Translations under genes and position numbers: made by a program
Part shown: in pieces, positions 28,030-38,159 of the stretch
How positions within the stretch are numbered: position 1 is the first letter of the stretch
Layout: every line of letters starts with the position of its first letter
Assembly: GCA_002356435.2 (NCBI GenBank)
Contig: AP018040.2
Location: 806,001 to 870,000 of the forward strand
Source: Petrimonas sp. IBARAKI
Lineage (GTDB): Bacteria > Bacteroidota > Bacteroidia > Bacteroidales > Dysgonomonadaceae
Direction: 5' to 3'
DNA length: 64,000 bases
Notes under the pieces: generated by a model
What the model was told of the DNA's origin: nothing
Database searches by the model: none
What the model saw: the letters and a program-made list of their open reading frames with translations, nothing else

Positions 28030-28971
28030 TTAAATTCTCACCCTCCTGATGTTGAGCTTGTCGAGATTCATCGTCCCCACACCCAATTGCTCCCCTTTTG
28101 CCAAATGGCCAACCTTATCCAGCGGCATTTCCCTGGCCTGGTTGAAGAAATTGGCAGCAGCAGTGTCGACAGCAACGATATCCTGCGAGATGAAGAGGCC
28201 TTTCGACAATACTACATCGGCATCCGATTTTCCTCTGGGGCCGCTAGTCTTCATCAACCGGTAGGCATCAACAACATTCAGGACCGGACGTTTTGCATAG
28301 GTACACACATCAGCGATGCATTGCTGCAAATCGTTGGCGTGGAAAAATCCCCTGTCCCATACAATTCCCATGTAGTTCTTCATGGAGATGGTCAATTGTG
28401 CACCGCCGTGGTTTTTGAGAATAGGAACATTGATCCATTTGTCGGAGTCGACAATGGCTTGGTGTATTTTGGCCTCTTTCAGGCTTCTACCCTTTGGCAA
28501 AGAGACACTCTTGTAATAGGATTCCTGATGTGCGGGAACAACTTTTGCCCCGGCAGCTTTAGCGGCAGCTTCGATTCCGCTGTTAGCGTAACATTTACGC
28601 CAGTCGTCGCACGTGTGGTCGAAAACAGTTACCTCACGGGCACCTGCATCGAAACATTGTTTGATGATTTCCGTCACCAGTTTTGGATTGGTGTTAGCGG
28701 CCAGTTCGGGAGTTTTATCCCATCCGATATTCGGTTTTACACAAACCCTATCTCCCTTGCTGATGAAGTTTTTCATTCCCCCCAATTCGGCAATAGCTTT
28801 GCGAAACATAGCTTCGGGTTCCCCGCCCAATACGGCAACCATGTCGTATTTTGCTGCAGCATTTGTAGTTTGAAACGATTGAGTGAGTACGCTCATCGCA
28901 TCTGCATCTTTAATGGTTGTGACAGCTGCGCCGGTAAGAGCAACAGCTTTCAAGAAATTTCGTCTGTCCAT
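28030..28971 (-). CDS. DUF362-family protein with Tat-type signal
   Basis: 313 aa from the internal ATG at 28971, chosen because it gives the twin-arginine signal MDRRNFLKAVALTGAAV. The body matches the DUF362 family: GVCVKPNIGWDKTPELAANT-like sequence, VTVFDHTCDDW, then INVPILKNHGGAQLTISMKNYMG and DIVAVDTAAANFF. Members often carry or accompany [4Fe-4S] ferredoxin domains; no cluster motif is present here, but the adjacent gene encodes a polyferredoxin. The reaction is unknown. It lies in the same operon as a TonB receptor and an ECF S component. Confidence 0.82.
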   Translation of the reverse strand: MDRRNFLKAVALTGAAVTTIKDADAMSVLTQSFQTTNAAAKYDMVAVLGGEPEAMFRKAIAELGGMKNFISKGDRVCVKPNIGWDKTPELAANTNPKLVTEIIKQCFDAGAREVTVFDHTCDDWRKCYANSGIEAAAKAAGAKVVPAHQESYYKSVSLPKGRSLKEAKIHQAIVDSDKWINVPILKNHGGAQLTISMKNYMGIVWDRGFFHANDLQQCIADVCTYAKRPVLNVVDAYRLMKTSGPRGKSDADVVLSKGLFISQDIVAVDTAAANFFNQAREMPLDKVGHLAKGEQLGVGTMNLDKLNIRRVRI

Positions 28972-29003
28972 AATGTTTTTAATTTGTTGTTCGTTCTGTA
29001 ATT

Positions 29004-30887
29004 TCAAAAATGTAACTGGATTCCGCCGAAGGCAGTAGTTTTCGGCATCGGGTATCCGGCATTTATTTCGTATTCCTGTCCCAATAAATTCTCACCTTTT
29101 AAGAACAGGTTTAACCAGTCAAGTGCCCGGTAATTGATGCGGGCGTTCCAAAGGACAAAGTTCTCCTTTACCGGCTCTGGCTTTACGGTTTTATACAAGT
29201 TTCCGACGTATTGGATACCGGTAGATAAATTCCACCTGTTCTTCGTGTAATTTGCACTGACGTATAGTTTGTGTTCCGGAGCTGCCAATATTTTATAGGC
29301 CATGCTCAATAAACTGTAATTGGCCGAAAGCCGAAAATCACGGGCGACCTGATAGTGGGTGCTGATCTCGAAGCCTTTGTTTTCTACTTTACCGGTATTT
29401 CCCCATTTGCCAATCCCGGGTTCGGCTTGTTGAATCATATTGTCGCCTTTGATATAAAAGAGGTTTAAACCCATATTCAACCGGTTTTCGAGCAATGACT
29501 GCATGAACGAGATTTCGTAATTCATCAATCTTTCCGGAAGCAGATCGGGGTTTTGCGGAGGGAACATATACATCTCGCGAAGGGTAGGGTTTCGGAATCC
29601 TTTGCTGACGATGGCTTTCACAACGGTTGAGGCGGAGGGGGTGAAACTTAATCCGAATTGAGGAATCCATTCAGACCCGTTCTTTTCGTGGTTGTCGAGT
29701 CTTATCCCGGTATTCAATGTGAGTCTGTTTTCCAGTAAGCTTTGCTGGATATTGACGTATCCGGCAACGTTGTTCAGGTGCTCATCGGCTAACTGTACAT
29801 TCTTCGACTCGTCGGGGAATTTGTTCCACGCTTTCCCTCCGAAACGCTGAAAATCAACTCCCGCTGTGGTTTTGTTGCCCTCGAAAAAGGTGTAAGACTG
29901 ATAGACCGAAAGGCCCAGCATCCGGTCGTCTGAATGGAAACGAAACGGTTTGGGCTGTTGTCCTTCTGTGTACCCGTCGTTGATTTTATGCGTCCCGAAA
30001 TTGTAAAAGAATTTTACTGCTCCTGAAGTTCTTTCGTATTCATTTTCAAGAGAAAATGAGGTCATCCCGCGTGTAATATCGGCATCGTTATCGGTTATCG
30101 GAGCAGCGACAGTCCCCGGATTGGACGATTGGGCGTTCGAAAGATTCAAATCCACAAAACTGCTCCAATTTCCGGTAAGATCGTATCCTATTTTTCCGTA
30201 ACCGTTTATCTGCTCAAAATCCATGTTTTCCCGATGTCCGTCGGAACGGTTATACCCAATGTTCCCGTTGATATGCAGCTTCTCTTTCTTCCATCCGCTG
30301 GATGCTTCAGCGCTGAAAGTATTGTAGGTGCCGTACATTAATTGAGCCGAATTGTGCAAGCCGTTCTGCTTCTGCTTTTTGGTAATGATATTGATTACTC
30401 CACCCATTGCATTGGATCCGTAAAGCACTGACGCAGGGCCACGAACCACTTCCACCCGTTCGGTCATCAGGGATTGGTAGCTGTCGGCCAGAGGGTGTCC
30501 CATCAGACCCATATATTGTGGATGTCCGTCGATGAGTACCAGTACTCCCGAAGTAGGGGAACCGCCAATTCCGCGGATGCTCATTCCTCCGGCAGCACCG
30601 GCAGCTACGCCGTATCCCATTACTCCACGTTGTGTGATGTATAGTCCGGGAACTTCCTCGGTAAGCAGCGGCAGAAGCGAAGGTTCCAGTCGGGTTTGAA
30701 TTTGCCGTTCCGTGACGATAGATATGCTCATCGGCACGTTTCTCAGGTTCACCTTCGGTAGCGTACCGGTGACGATCACCTCTTCCAGGCGGATAGAATC
30801 GTTGACCTGCGGTGGATTGTTCTCATCAGCATAACCGGTTGAGAAAACAACGAAACAGGCAAAAAGGATAAATGTAAGTCTACTCAT
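29004..30887 (-). CDS. TonB-dependent outer-membrane receptor (non-SusC type)
   Basis: 627 aa. A signal peptide is followed by the TonB box region (IRLEEVIVTGT, about residue 32-42), a plug (about 45-160, with GGMSIRGIGGSPTSGVLVLIDG and VYGSNAMGGVINIITKK) and a 22-strand-type barrel ending in AFGGIQLHF. Its length and lack of the carboxypeptidase-like N-terminal domain place it with BtuB/FecA-like receptors for small scarce nutrients rather than with SusC. Its start overlaps the phosphoribosyltransferase stop by 4 nt (ATGA). The substrate is unknown. Confidence 0.88.
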   Translation of the reverse strand: MSRLTFILFACFVVFSTGYADENNPPQVNDSIRLEEVIVTGTLPKVNLRNVPMSISIVTERQIQTRLEPSLLPLLTEEVPGLYITQRGVMGYGVAAGAAGGMSIRGIGGSPTSGVLVLIDGHPQYMGLMGHPLADSYQSLMTERVEVVRGPASVLYGSNAMGGVINIITKKQKQNGLHNSAQLMYGTYNTFSAEASSGWKKEKLHINGNIGYNRSDGHRENMDFEQINGYGKIGYDLTGNWSSFVDLNLSNAQSSNPGTVAAPITDNDADITRGMTSFSLENEYERTSGAVKFFYNFGTHKINDGYTEGQQPKPFRFHSDDRMLGLSVYQSYTFFEGNKTTAGVDFQRFGGKAWNKFPDESKNVQLADEHLNNVAGYVNIQQSLLENRLTLNTGIRLDNHEKNGSEWIPQFGLSFTPSASTVVKAIVSKGFRNPTLREMYMFPPQNPDLLPERLMNYEISFMQSLLENRLNMGLNLFYIKGDNMIQQAEPGIGKWGNTGKVENKGFEISTHYQVARDFRLSANYSLLSMAYKILAAPEHKLYVSANYTKNRWNLSTGIQYVGNLYKTVKPEPVKENFVLWNARINYRALDWLNLFLKGENLLGQEYEINAGYPMPKTTAFGGIQLHF

Positions 30888-31282
30888 ACGATCCAGGGAA
30901 ACTTAAAACAATCTTCGTCGTAGAGTGCATAATCAGCATTTCCGTTTACTGCGAAAGTTTTTATTTGTCTGGCACCTTGTAAAAGATCGATGGCGAATTT
31001 AACAGTCGCTCCTGTTTTTATGCGATCTTCCACCAGCAGAATGGTTTTGTCCCTAAAATCGAAGTCGACAGGCGAAATCAACCTGGGGCTATCGTATTTT
31101 GGTTTTTGGCAGGGATCACGAAGATTAATTTTCAATAATTGAATTTCAGTATTCAACCGCTGATTAAGGATTGCGGCCGGGATAATCCCGCCGTTGGCAA
31201 TGGCCACTATCATATCAAAAGTCTCGTGAAATTCAATCTCACGAAACCTTTGCATAACAGCTTCAAAAGACTTTGTATTCAT
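30884..31282 (-). CDS. Phosphoribosyltransferase-like protein
   Basis: 132 aa. The fold is that of type I phosphoribosyltransferases (IVAIANGGIIPAAILNQRL, then the PRPP loop ILLVEDRIKTGATV). The usual DD acid pair in the PRPP loop is replaced by ED-R, so activity or substrate may differ. It is shorter than purine PRTases. It is coupled to the TonB receptor (4-nt overlap) and lies 9 nt after the ECF S-component gene, suggesting that it phosphoribosylates or senses the imported compound, possibly a base. Confidence 0.72.
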   Translation of the reverse strand: MNTKSFEAVMQRFREIEFHETFDMIVAIANGGIIPAAILNQRLNTEIQLLKINLRDPCQKPKYDSPRLISPVDFDFRDKTILLVEDRIKTGATVKFAIDLLQGARQIKTFAVNGNADYALYDEDCFKFPWIV

Positions 31283-31291
31283 TAAATAACC

Positions 31292-31801
31292 TTACACTTT
31301 AGCCAAGGCTTTCAGTATGAAATATCCGGCTGTTAGTTGAATGAGCATTCCGGGAAGGCCGATGCGGAAATCCTGAACGGCTGTGAAAAAGTGTTGGGTC
31401 ATCGCCCATTCAATTCCTGTACCGATCACTTGATAGGCAACGATAGCCAAAAGAATACCCCCGAAGGATACTTTTCCGGAATGTTTTGCCACCATGGAGG
31501 CGGCAACAGCCAAAATAACCGATTTGATGATGATTGCCGGCAGCACGGCGGAAGGAGGCATACCGAACAACAAGTTGTTAGCTAAAGGCGATAGTATTGC
31601 CGTCAACAACCCAACATGAATTCCGTATTTGTACGCTGCGATGAGCGTAAAGAAATAGATGGGAAGAAAAATCAGTCCTCCCTGGGGCACTAAATGCGCC
31701 AGTTGCGGCAATAATAAGTTGCCCAACACAAAACATGTAGCGAACAAGTAGGTTTTTGTGTTGCTCAGGCTGAATGAATAAAGTTTTGCTGTTGTTGCCA
31801 T
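31292..31801 (-). CDS. ECF transporter S component (substrate-binding membrane subunit)
   Basis: 169 aa with five to six hydrophobic helices. The pattern LVPQGGLIFLPIYFFTLIAAYKYG, then GLLTAILSPLANNLLFGMP and a Gly-rich end, is that of small S components of energy-coupling-factor importers for vitamins and bases. The ATPases and T subunit are not in this window and may be shared. It is the first gene of the operon. The ligand is not recognisable. Confidence 0.75.
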   Translation of the reverse strand: MATTAKLYSFSLSNTKTYLFATCFVLGNLLLPQLAHLVPQGGLIFLPIYFFTLIAAYKYGIHVGLLTAILSPLANNLLFGMPPSAVLPAIIIKSVILAVAASMVAKHSGKVSFGGILLAIVAYQVIGTGIEWAMTQHFFTAVQDFRIGLPGMLIQLTAGYFILKALAKV

Positions 31802-31870
31802 AATCTGATGGTTTTATTATTTGTTATTGTTTTAGTTTTGAATTCCTGCTCTAAAATGCAACATAGGTGA

Positions 31871-31878
31871 CAAAAATA
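31871..31878 (-). promoter_or_regulatory. -7 box upstream of the ECF S-component operon
   Basis: The minus strand reads TATTTTTG, an exact TAnnTTTG match, 70 nt before the start codon at 31801. No clear TTG lies at the -33 position. No known riboswitch motif was recognised in the leader. Confidence 0.45.
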
Positions 31879-31964
31879 ATTATAATCTTACGAATAACCC
31901 GCTTTTTAGCCATTTTTTTTATTAGAAAAAATAAAATTGCAATCTTTGCTTGGCAATCAGTGAG

Positions 31965-33131
<1,167 letters not shown>

Positions 33132-33150
33132 TCAGGTTTACGATTGAGTG

Positions 33151-33186
33151 TATATTTGCAATTGTCAGATCTGTATTGCAAATATA
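33151..33186 (-). promoter_or_regulatory. Promoter of the CE1-like esterase gene within a 12-bp inverted repeat
   Basis: TATATTTGCAAT (33151-33162) and ATTGCAAATATA (33175-33186) form a perfect inverted repeat with a 12-nt spacer containing CAGATCTG. The right arm on the minus strand is TATATTTG, an exact -7 box 54 nt before the esterase ATG. The symmetry suggests a regulator site over the promoter. Confidence 0.5.
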
Positions 33187-33256
33187 GTTTTTATTTTGAA
33201 ATATCGGGTATCGAGAGGGTTAATATCGATAAACAGCATCTTTGTGCCGATGGACC

Positions 33257-33287
33257 AAAAAAAAGAGACGCATTCAATGCGTCTCTT
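33257..33287 (-). terminator. Rho-independent terminator of the HEAT/DUF1080 gene
   Basis: A perfect 10-bp stem (AGAGACGCAT/ATGCGTCTCT, 33264-33286) with a 3-nt loop is followed on the minus strand by eight Ts. It lies 12 nt after the stop at 33298. Confidence 0.88.
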
Positions 33288-33297
33288 GGATAAATTG

Positions 33298-36200
33298 TTA
33301 CTTCAGTGGTTTTATCCGGATGTTTCGGAATTTTACCAAGGAGCCGTGCCCCAGGAAACCAATATGTCCGGTTTTATTCAATAACCCGGGATGATCCCGT
33401 TTATCAATCGTCCCGTTTTTGGAGGCTTCGCGGATGTTTCCGTCCAGGATAGTTGTACCGTTAAGAATAACTTTGATGCGATCGCCATCGGCAATTACTT
33501 CCTGATAGTTCCACTCGCCTACAGGCTTCAGGTAACCGCGTTTAGCAGGAATAACGCCATAAACCGAACCGTGATACTGGTAGATTTGGAGATTTTTGTA
33601 GACCGGGGCATCGTTATCAAGAATCTGTAATTCCATTCCTCCATATGCGGCATCGCCTTCTAGCGGCGCGCGGATGCCTAATCCGTTGTTGGCACCCGGT
33701 GTGAGCATAAATTCGAAACGAAATATAAAATTATCGAATTGTTCTTTGGTGTAAAGGTTGCCGCCAAAATTTTGGCTGGGATACAGCACGATGTTTCCAC
33801 TTTCCACCACGTAGTCTTTTTTGTTTCCTGTCCATTCGTTGAGGTTAGTACCGTCGAAGAGTACCCGAAAACCTTCTTTCTTTTCGTCAGCAGGAAGCTG
33901 GAAAGGTTCGGGGCGTTCAATTTCTTTAATAAATATATCGCGATAAGCCACCTTGCTGCCGTGTGCCTGCAACTCAATCTGTTCCGTCGGGAAGATGGGT
34001 TGACTCCTGTTCCAGTAGTTTTCCAACACTACATTGTCAGTAACCAGTTCATCGTTAAGCCACACCGACACCCTTTCACCAATCATCTTGATTCGGAATG
34101 TATTCCATTCACCTACTTTCTGGTCAGCAACTTTTAGCGGTTTGCTCGGATTCTGCTGGTTGTTGTACAATCCACCTGATCCAACCTGTGCTCCTACATT
34201 TACACGGGCGGTGTCCCAGATCTGAACCTGTGGCGTGCCGCGAAGGTAGATCCCTGCATCAGGCTCCGGCCCGGGATAAAGCTTCCAGTCAACCAGCATT
34301 TCGAAATCTCCGTATTGTTTGTTGGTACAGAGGTTGTCCCCTTTTCCGGTGAAGAGCAGTTCACCGTTTTCGATGACCCAGCCCGTTTTTGCTGCTGCGT
34401 CGGCTTTTACCTGGGCTGCAGCGAGTTCTTTTGGCGTCATTTTCGCGCGTTTGATGGGATTCTCTACCAAGCCTTTCCATCCGTCCAGGTTTTTACCGTT
34501 GAAGATGGACACAAAACCTCCGTCTTGAGGATTTTCGTCCAGGTATTTTTTTATGGACTCACGTTGATAGCCAGCATCTGGATTTTTCAATGTTTTACTC
34601 ACTTTCTGGAGTATTCCGGTGGTTACAACACCCGCAAAAGCCGGATTATTTGTGGCGATGTTCATGGCAGCCAATGCGGCATTTTCGCTCAATGCCACAT
34701 TATCCATATACGGGGCTACGAAAAGCATAGCCTGATATTGTCCGGTGTTTCCCAACAGGCGGAGAATGTCGTTTTTCTGTTTCTCGGTCTGTGCAAACTG
34801 CATCACTTCACGGAGATACAGGTATTTTATGGCTCCTGTTTCATTTGATTTATTGATGGTAGCAACGATTGCATCCGTTACTTTGCTCAATTCATTTTTG
34901 TTCTTACTGTTTCTGGCTATATCCAGCATCGGGTAAATGGAGTTGAACGATTTCCAATTGGTCAGTGCATCAAAAGCGGCATTTTTATTGGCCCCGGTTT
35001 CGGTATTGTAGGCCTTGGTAATCATCTCCATTGCTTTTTGAGACCCGCTGTTTGCCAGTGCAGTATAGTAAAGGTGCTTGTTTACAGACTTGTTCATCCG
35101 GTCCGATACCAGCTTCATTTGTTCGTTGGCCGGAAGATACGACAGGGCTGCGTTTACAGCTTGTTGAAGAGCGGGAACATTGGCAGCATCCGATTGTTCG
35201 AGCAATGTGAACAAGTCGGGCAGGTTTTTATCCGTAGAAACGTATTGAAGCGTATTGGCTGCTTCTGTTTTTACGTTTTCGTTACCAGTGAACATTTGGT
35301 TATAAACCAGGTTATACTGACTTTCCATTTTCCGGTTGGCAATAAGCTGTAGGATAGCTTTTTTCCCGACATCCCCGCTTTCGTTGAAAACCGATGCAAG
35401 TGTATAGGAGATATCACCCTTGTATGTTGATAAAGCATCTTTGGCGAGCAACACCGTTTCATCGTCCTGGCTTTTCAATAGTCCGGCTAATACAAGCATC
35501 GCTTGTTCGTTTCCAATTTTTGCCAAGGAAGAAATGGCCGCTTTCTGTACCATTTTATTACCGGATGTAGCGAAATTGGCAAGCATATTAGCTGTATTCG
35601 CTACTTTCTTATCGCCCAACCAGTAAATGATGGCGGTTTGTTTCTCTGCAGAAGCTTTTGGACTTAGTTCCTTCATAATCCTTTCAACCGCTTTTCGGTC
35701 GTTGTTGAAAGGATAGGCGTTAAGCAAACGGGCCAGGTAAGCGATATCCCCGTCTTTCAGTGCACTGTTGAGGAGTTTATTTTTGTCCGTCGAAGGAATT
35801 GCCAGTAAAAGCCCGGCTGCAGCCACTTTCAGATCGGAACGGTTTTGCTTTATGGCAAAGTTGAGCAACCCATTTGCCTCCTTTTCCACCAACTTAACGT
35901 CGGTGTGAGTTAATCTTTTTAAAAGAGAAAGGTAGGATGCCGTAGCATTGTTGTTAAGCTGATAGGAATAATTGACTTTTTGTGCGGCATTTTTCAGTGG
36001 GATAAGGGCATTGCGGCTTCCCAGGCTTCCTAAAGCCGTAAGCAATGCGTTGCTGAGTTCTGCTGAGGGATTTTGTGACAGTGTTGAGAGCAGTGCGGGT
36101 TCGGCTTGGCTGTATCCGGTCTGAGTTAGTGCGTTCACAATATTGAACTTTACAGCATCCGGGGCGTTACCCGAAAGTGCTGCAACGATGGCTTGATTTG

Positions 36201-36684
36201 CCTTCTCACTTCCGATGGAAGCCAATGCCTGTACAGCCGGAGCTGAAAGGTGCGAATCCTTCAGAAAAGCAGATAAAGTTTCCACATTGTTGTCAGTTCC
36301 TATTTGTCCAAGCTGGCGGATAACAAAAGCTTTTACTTCATTATCCAGCGATTGGTTCAATGCTTTTCCGAAAGCATTTGCCGCAAGGGCCCGTTTGGCA
36401 TCATCGTTTGCAACAAAGTTTGTCCATCCGCTGATGGCATAGTCCAATGCTTCGTTGCTCCGGTTGCCCGGAGGGTTCATTCGTCCGATCAAGTCCAGTA
36501 AACCCTGTTCTCCCGTGGAAACCAGATCGGTCATCGTCCGGTTATATTGAGTTTGATTATCGGCCGGAAGTTGTGCCAGTGCATCCGCAATAATGGTGGC
36601 ACTTGTTCTGCCCTGCGGCAGTTGAGCCATTAATGCACCCGTTGCGAGCAGAATGGCTGTTAAAATGGATAGGTATTTTTTCAT
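33298..36684 (-). CDS. Large exported HEAT-repeat protein with two DUF1080 (3-keto-glycoside hydrolase/lyase-type) domains
   Basis: 1128 aa. A signal peptide (about 1-20) is followed by about 690 residues of HEAT-like helical repeats, many with the pattern A-x-x-A-L-x-x-I/L-G. DUF1080 domain 1 (about 722-930, starting FVSIFNGKNLDGWKG) and domain 2 (about 936-1128, FRVLFDGTNLNEWTG) follow. DUF1080 proteins are beta-sandwich enzymes acting on 3-keto-glycosides made by Gfo/Idh/MocA oxidoreductases. The HEAT part may bind partners or glycans. The nearest upstream gene (105 nt) is such an oxidoreductase. Confidence 0.8.
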   Translation of the reverse strand: MKKYLSILTAILLATGALMAQLPQGRTSATIIADALAQLPADNQTQYNRTMTDLVSTGEQGLLDLIGRMNPPGNRSNEALDYAISGWTNFVANDDAKRALAANAFGKALNQSLDNEVKAFVIRQLGQIGTDNNVETLSAFLKDSHLSAPAVQALASIGSEKANQAIVAALSGNAPDAVKFNIVNALTQTGYSQAEPALLSTLSQNPSAELSNALLTALGSLGSRNALIPLKNAAQKVNYSYQLNNNATASYLSLLKRLTHTDVKLVEKEANGLLNFAIKQNRSDLKVAAAGLLLAIPSTDKNKLLNSALKDGDIAYLARLLNAYPFNNDRKAVERIMKELSPKASAEKQTAIIYWLGDKKVANTANMLANFATSGNKMVQKAAISSLAKIGNEQAMLVLAGLLKSQDDETVLLAKDALSTYKGDISYTLASVFNESGDVGKKAILQLIANRKMESQYNLVYNQMFTGNENVKTEAANTLQYVSTDKNLPDLFTLLEQSDAANVPALQQAVNAALSYLPANEQMKLVSDRMNKSVNKHLYYTALANSGSQKAMEMITKAYNTETGANKNAAFDALTNWKSFNSIYPMLDIARNSKNKNELSKVTDAIVATINKSNETGAIKYLYLREVMQFAQTEKQKNDILRLLGNTGQYQAMLFVAPYMDNVALSENAALAAMNIATNNPAFAGVVTTGILQKVSKTLKNPDAGYQRESIKKYLDENPQDGGFVSIFNGKNLDGWKGLVENPIKRAKMTPKELAAAQVKADAAAKTGWVIENGELLFTGKGDNLCTNKQYGDFEMLVDWKLYPGPEPDAGIYLRGTPQVQIWDTARVNVGAQVGSGGLYNNQQNPSKPLKVADQKVGEWNTFRIKMIGERVSVWLNDELVTDNVVLENYWNRSQPIFPTEQIELQAHGSKVAYRDIFIKEIERPEPFQLPADEKKEGFRVLFDGTNLNEWTGNKKDYVVESGNIVLYPSQNFGGNLYTKEQFDNFIFRFEFMLTPGANNGLGIRAPLEGDAAYGGMELQILDNDAPVYKNLQIYQYHGSVYGVIPAKRGYLKPVGEWNYQEVIADGDRIKVILNGTTILDGNIREASKNGTIDKRDHPGLLNKTGHIGFLGHGSLVKFRNIRIKPLK

Positions 36685-36789
36685 TGTTGTTTAATTTAAT
36701 TGTTTTATAAGATTGACAAAGATTGGTAAAGATGGATGGCGGGCTGCCTATGTTTCAATCTTATTCAATCTAGTTCGACCTTGTTCAAT

Positions 36790-38043
36790 CTAAATACTCC
36801 ACGGCGCACGCATTGGCTGATCGGATAAGCGATTGGCTTCCTCGTCGTTCACAAAAATCTCTTTCACCGGATCGTATTCGATTGTTCTGTTTAACCGGAG
36901 TGCTACGGCACCCATGTTCACAATAGTAGCGGAACGGTGTCCGTTCAATTCGTTCAAAGCGAATTTCTGTCGGTTGCGTATTGATTCGATGAAATTGGTA
37001 TTTTGTTCTGTCGGTTCGGGGAAATCGGCCAGTTTTTTCTGCCAGTCGGGAATGTCGCAGACGAAGTTTCTGTAGACATTTCCGTTTGGCCCGGCAATAT
37101 AGGGCGTATTAGGCTCACCGTAGTCGCCTCCCCACAGAATAATCTGGCAGCCGTCGTCATAGGTGTATGTAATGGAACGCCAGGTACCTACTGCGTCGGG
37201 ATGTTGTTGAGGAGCATCCACTTCTACTTTTACCGGGCTTGTATTGTCTTTTCCTAACAAATACTGAACCGGATCGATATAGTGTTGACCCATATCACCC
37301 AGGCCACCGCCGTCGTAATCCCAGTATCCGCGGAATGTTCCGTGCACGCGATGTGCATTGTATGGTTTGTAAGGAGCCGGGCCCAACCACATGTCGTAAT
37401 CGAGTTCTTCGGGAATGGGTTGCGGTTCAAGATGTGTTTTTCCTACCCAGTAGAATTTCCAGTCAAAACCGGTATGTTTGCTGATAGTAACTTTTAACGG
37501 CCAGCCGAGAAGTCCGCTGTCGACAAGCTTTTTGAGTGGCTTTACCGGCGTGCCCAGTCCATAAAACGGGTCTTTGAACCGGAACCATGTATTCAACCTG
37601 AATATATTTCCGTATTGCTGAATGGCTTCAACAACACGCTTGCTTTCGCCGATAGTTCTGGTCATCGGCTTTTCGCAGAAAATATCTTTTCCTGCTTTGG
37701 CTGCTTCTACCGACATAATCCCGTGCCAGTGGGGCGGAGTCGCAATATGCACAATATCCACATTTTTGTCGAGGATAAGCTCACGAAAGTCGTGATAGAG
37801 GCTGATGTTGTCTTTTACCAGGGCTGCGGCCTGGTTAAGGTGGTTCTTATCGACATCGCACATGGCTACAACGCGCGTCTTGTCATAAGAAATGTGTCCG
37901 CGACCCATTCCGCCTACGCCGATAATACCTTTTGTCAGTTCATCGCTGGGTGCGACAAACCCTTTCCCCAATACATTTCGGGGAACCACAGTGAGAAGCG
38001 TTACCCCACCGAGGGTTTTTAAAAATTGTCTTCTGGAGGTCAT
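36790..38043 (-). CDS. Exported Gfo/Idh/MocA-family oxidoreductase
   Basis: 417 aa. A Tat-type signal (TSRRQFLKTLGG) precedes the Rossmann motif GVGGMG (42-47). The catalytic lysine motif EKP is at 124-126, and the C-terminal alpha/beta domain carries DMGQHYIDPVQYLLG. Tat export of an NAD(P)-dependent enzyme implies a bound cofactor in the periplasm, as in glucose-fructose oxidoreductase. It probably oxidises a glycoside hydroxyl. Upstream of the HEAT/DUF1080 gene, it looks like its functional partner. Confidence 0.85.
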   Translation of the reverse strand: MTSRRQFLKTLGGVTLLTVVPRNVLGKGFVAPSDELTKGIIGVGGMGRGHISYDKTRVVAMCDVDKNHLNQAAALVKDNISLYHDFRELILDKNVDIVHIATPPHWHGIMSVEAAKAGKDIFCEKPMTRTIGESKRVVEAIQQYGNIFRLNTWFRFKDPFYGLGTPVKPLKKLVDSGLLGWPLKVTISKHTGFDWKFYWVGKTHLEPQPIPEELDYDMWLGPAPYKPYNAHRVHGTFRGYWDYDGGGLGDMGQHYIDPVQYLLGKDNTSPVKVEVDAPQQHPDAVGTWRSITYTYDDGCQIILWGGDYGEPNTPYIAGPNGNVYRNFVCDIPDWQKKLADFPEPTEQNTNFIESIRNRQKFALNELNGHRSATIVNMGAVALRLNRTIEYDPVKEIFVNDEEANRLSDQPMRAPWSI

Positions 38044-38159
38044 AAATTAAGTTGTAATGTATAATAAAATTAAATTTTGTAAATATAATCAATTTTTGAA
38101 TATGCTCATCTTTTGTTGTGACTTGTTAAATACTTTTATTTTCTTTTGAGTTTTTCCGA

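Noticed and set aside
28012-29001. Long open frame (about 330 codons) on the plus strand
   Set aside because: It is exactly antisense to the DUF362 gene, which has a Tat signal and family motifs; the plus-strand product has no recognisable feature.
31802-31964. Possible riboswitch in the leader of the ECF operon
   Set aside because: No cobalamin, TPP or purine riboswitch core could be recognised by eye; a covariance-model scan would be decisive.
36754-36791. Three direct copies of TTCAATCT before the HEAT/DUF1080 gene
   Set aside because: Short, irregularly spaced and of low complexity; not enough to call iterons or an operator.
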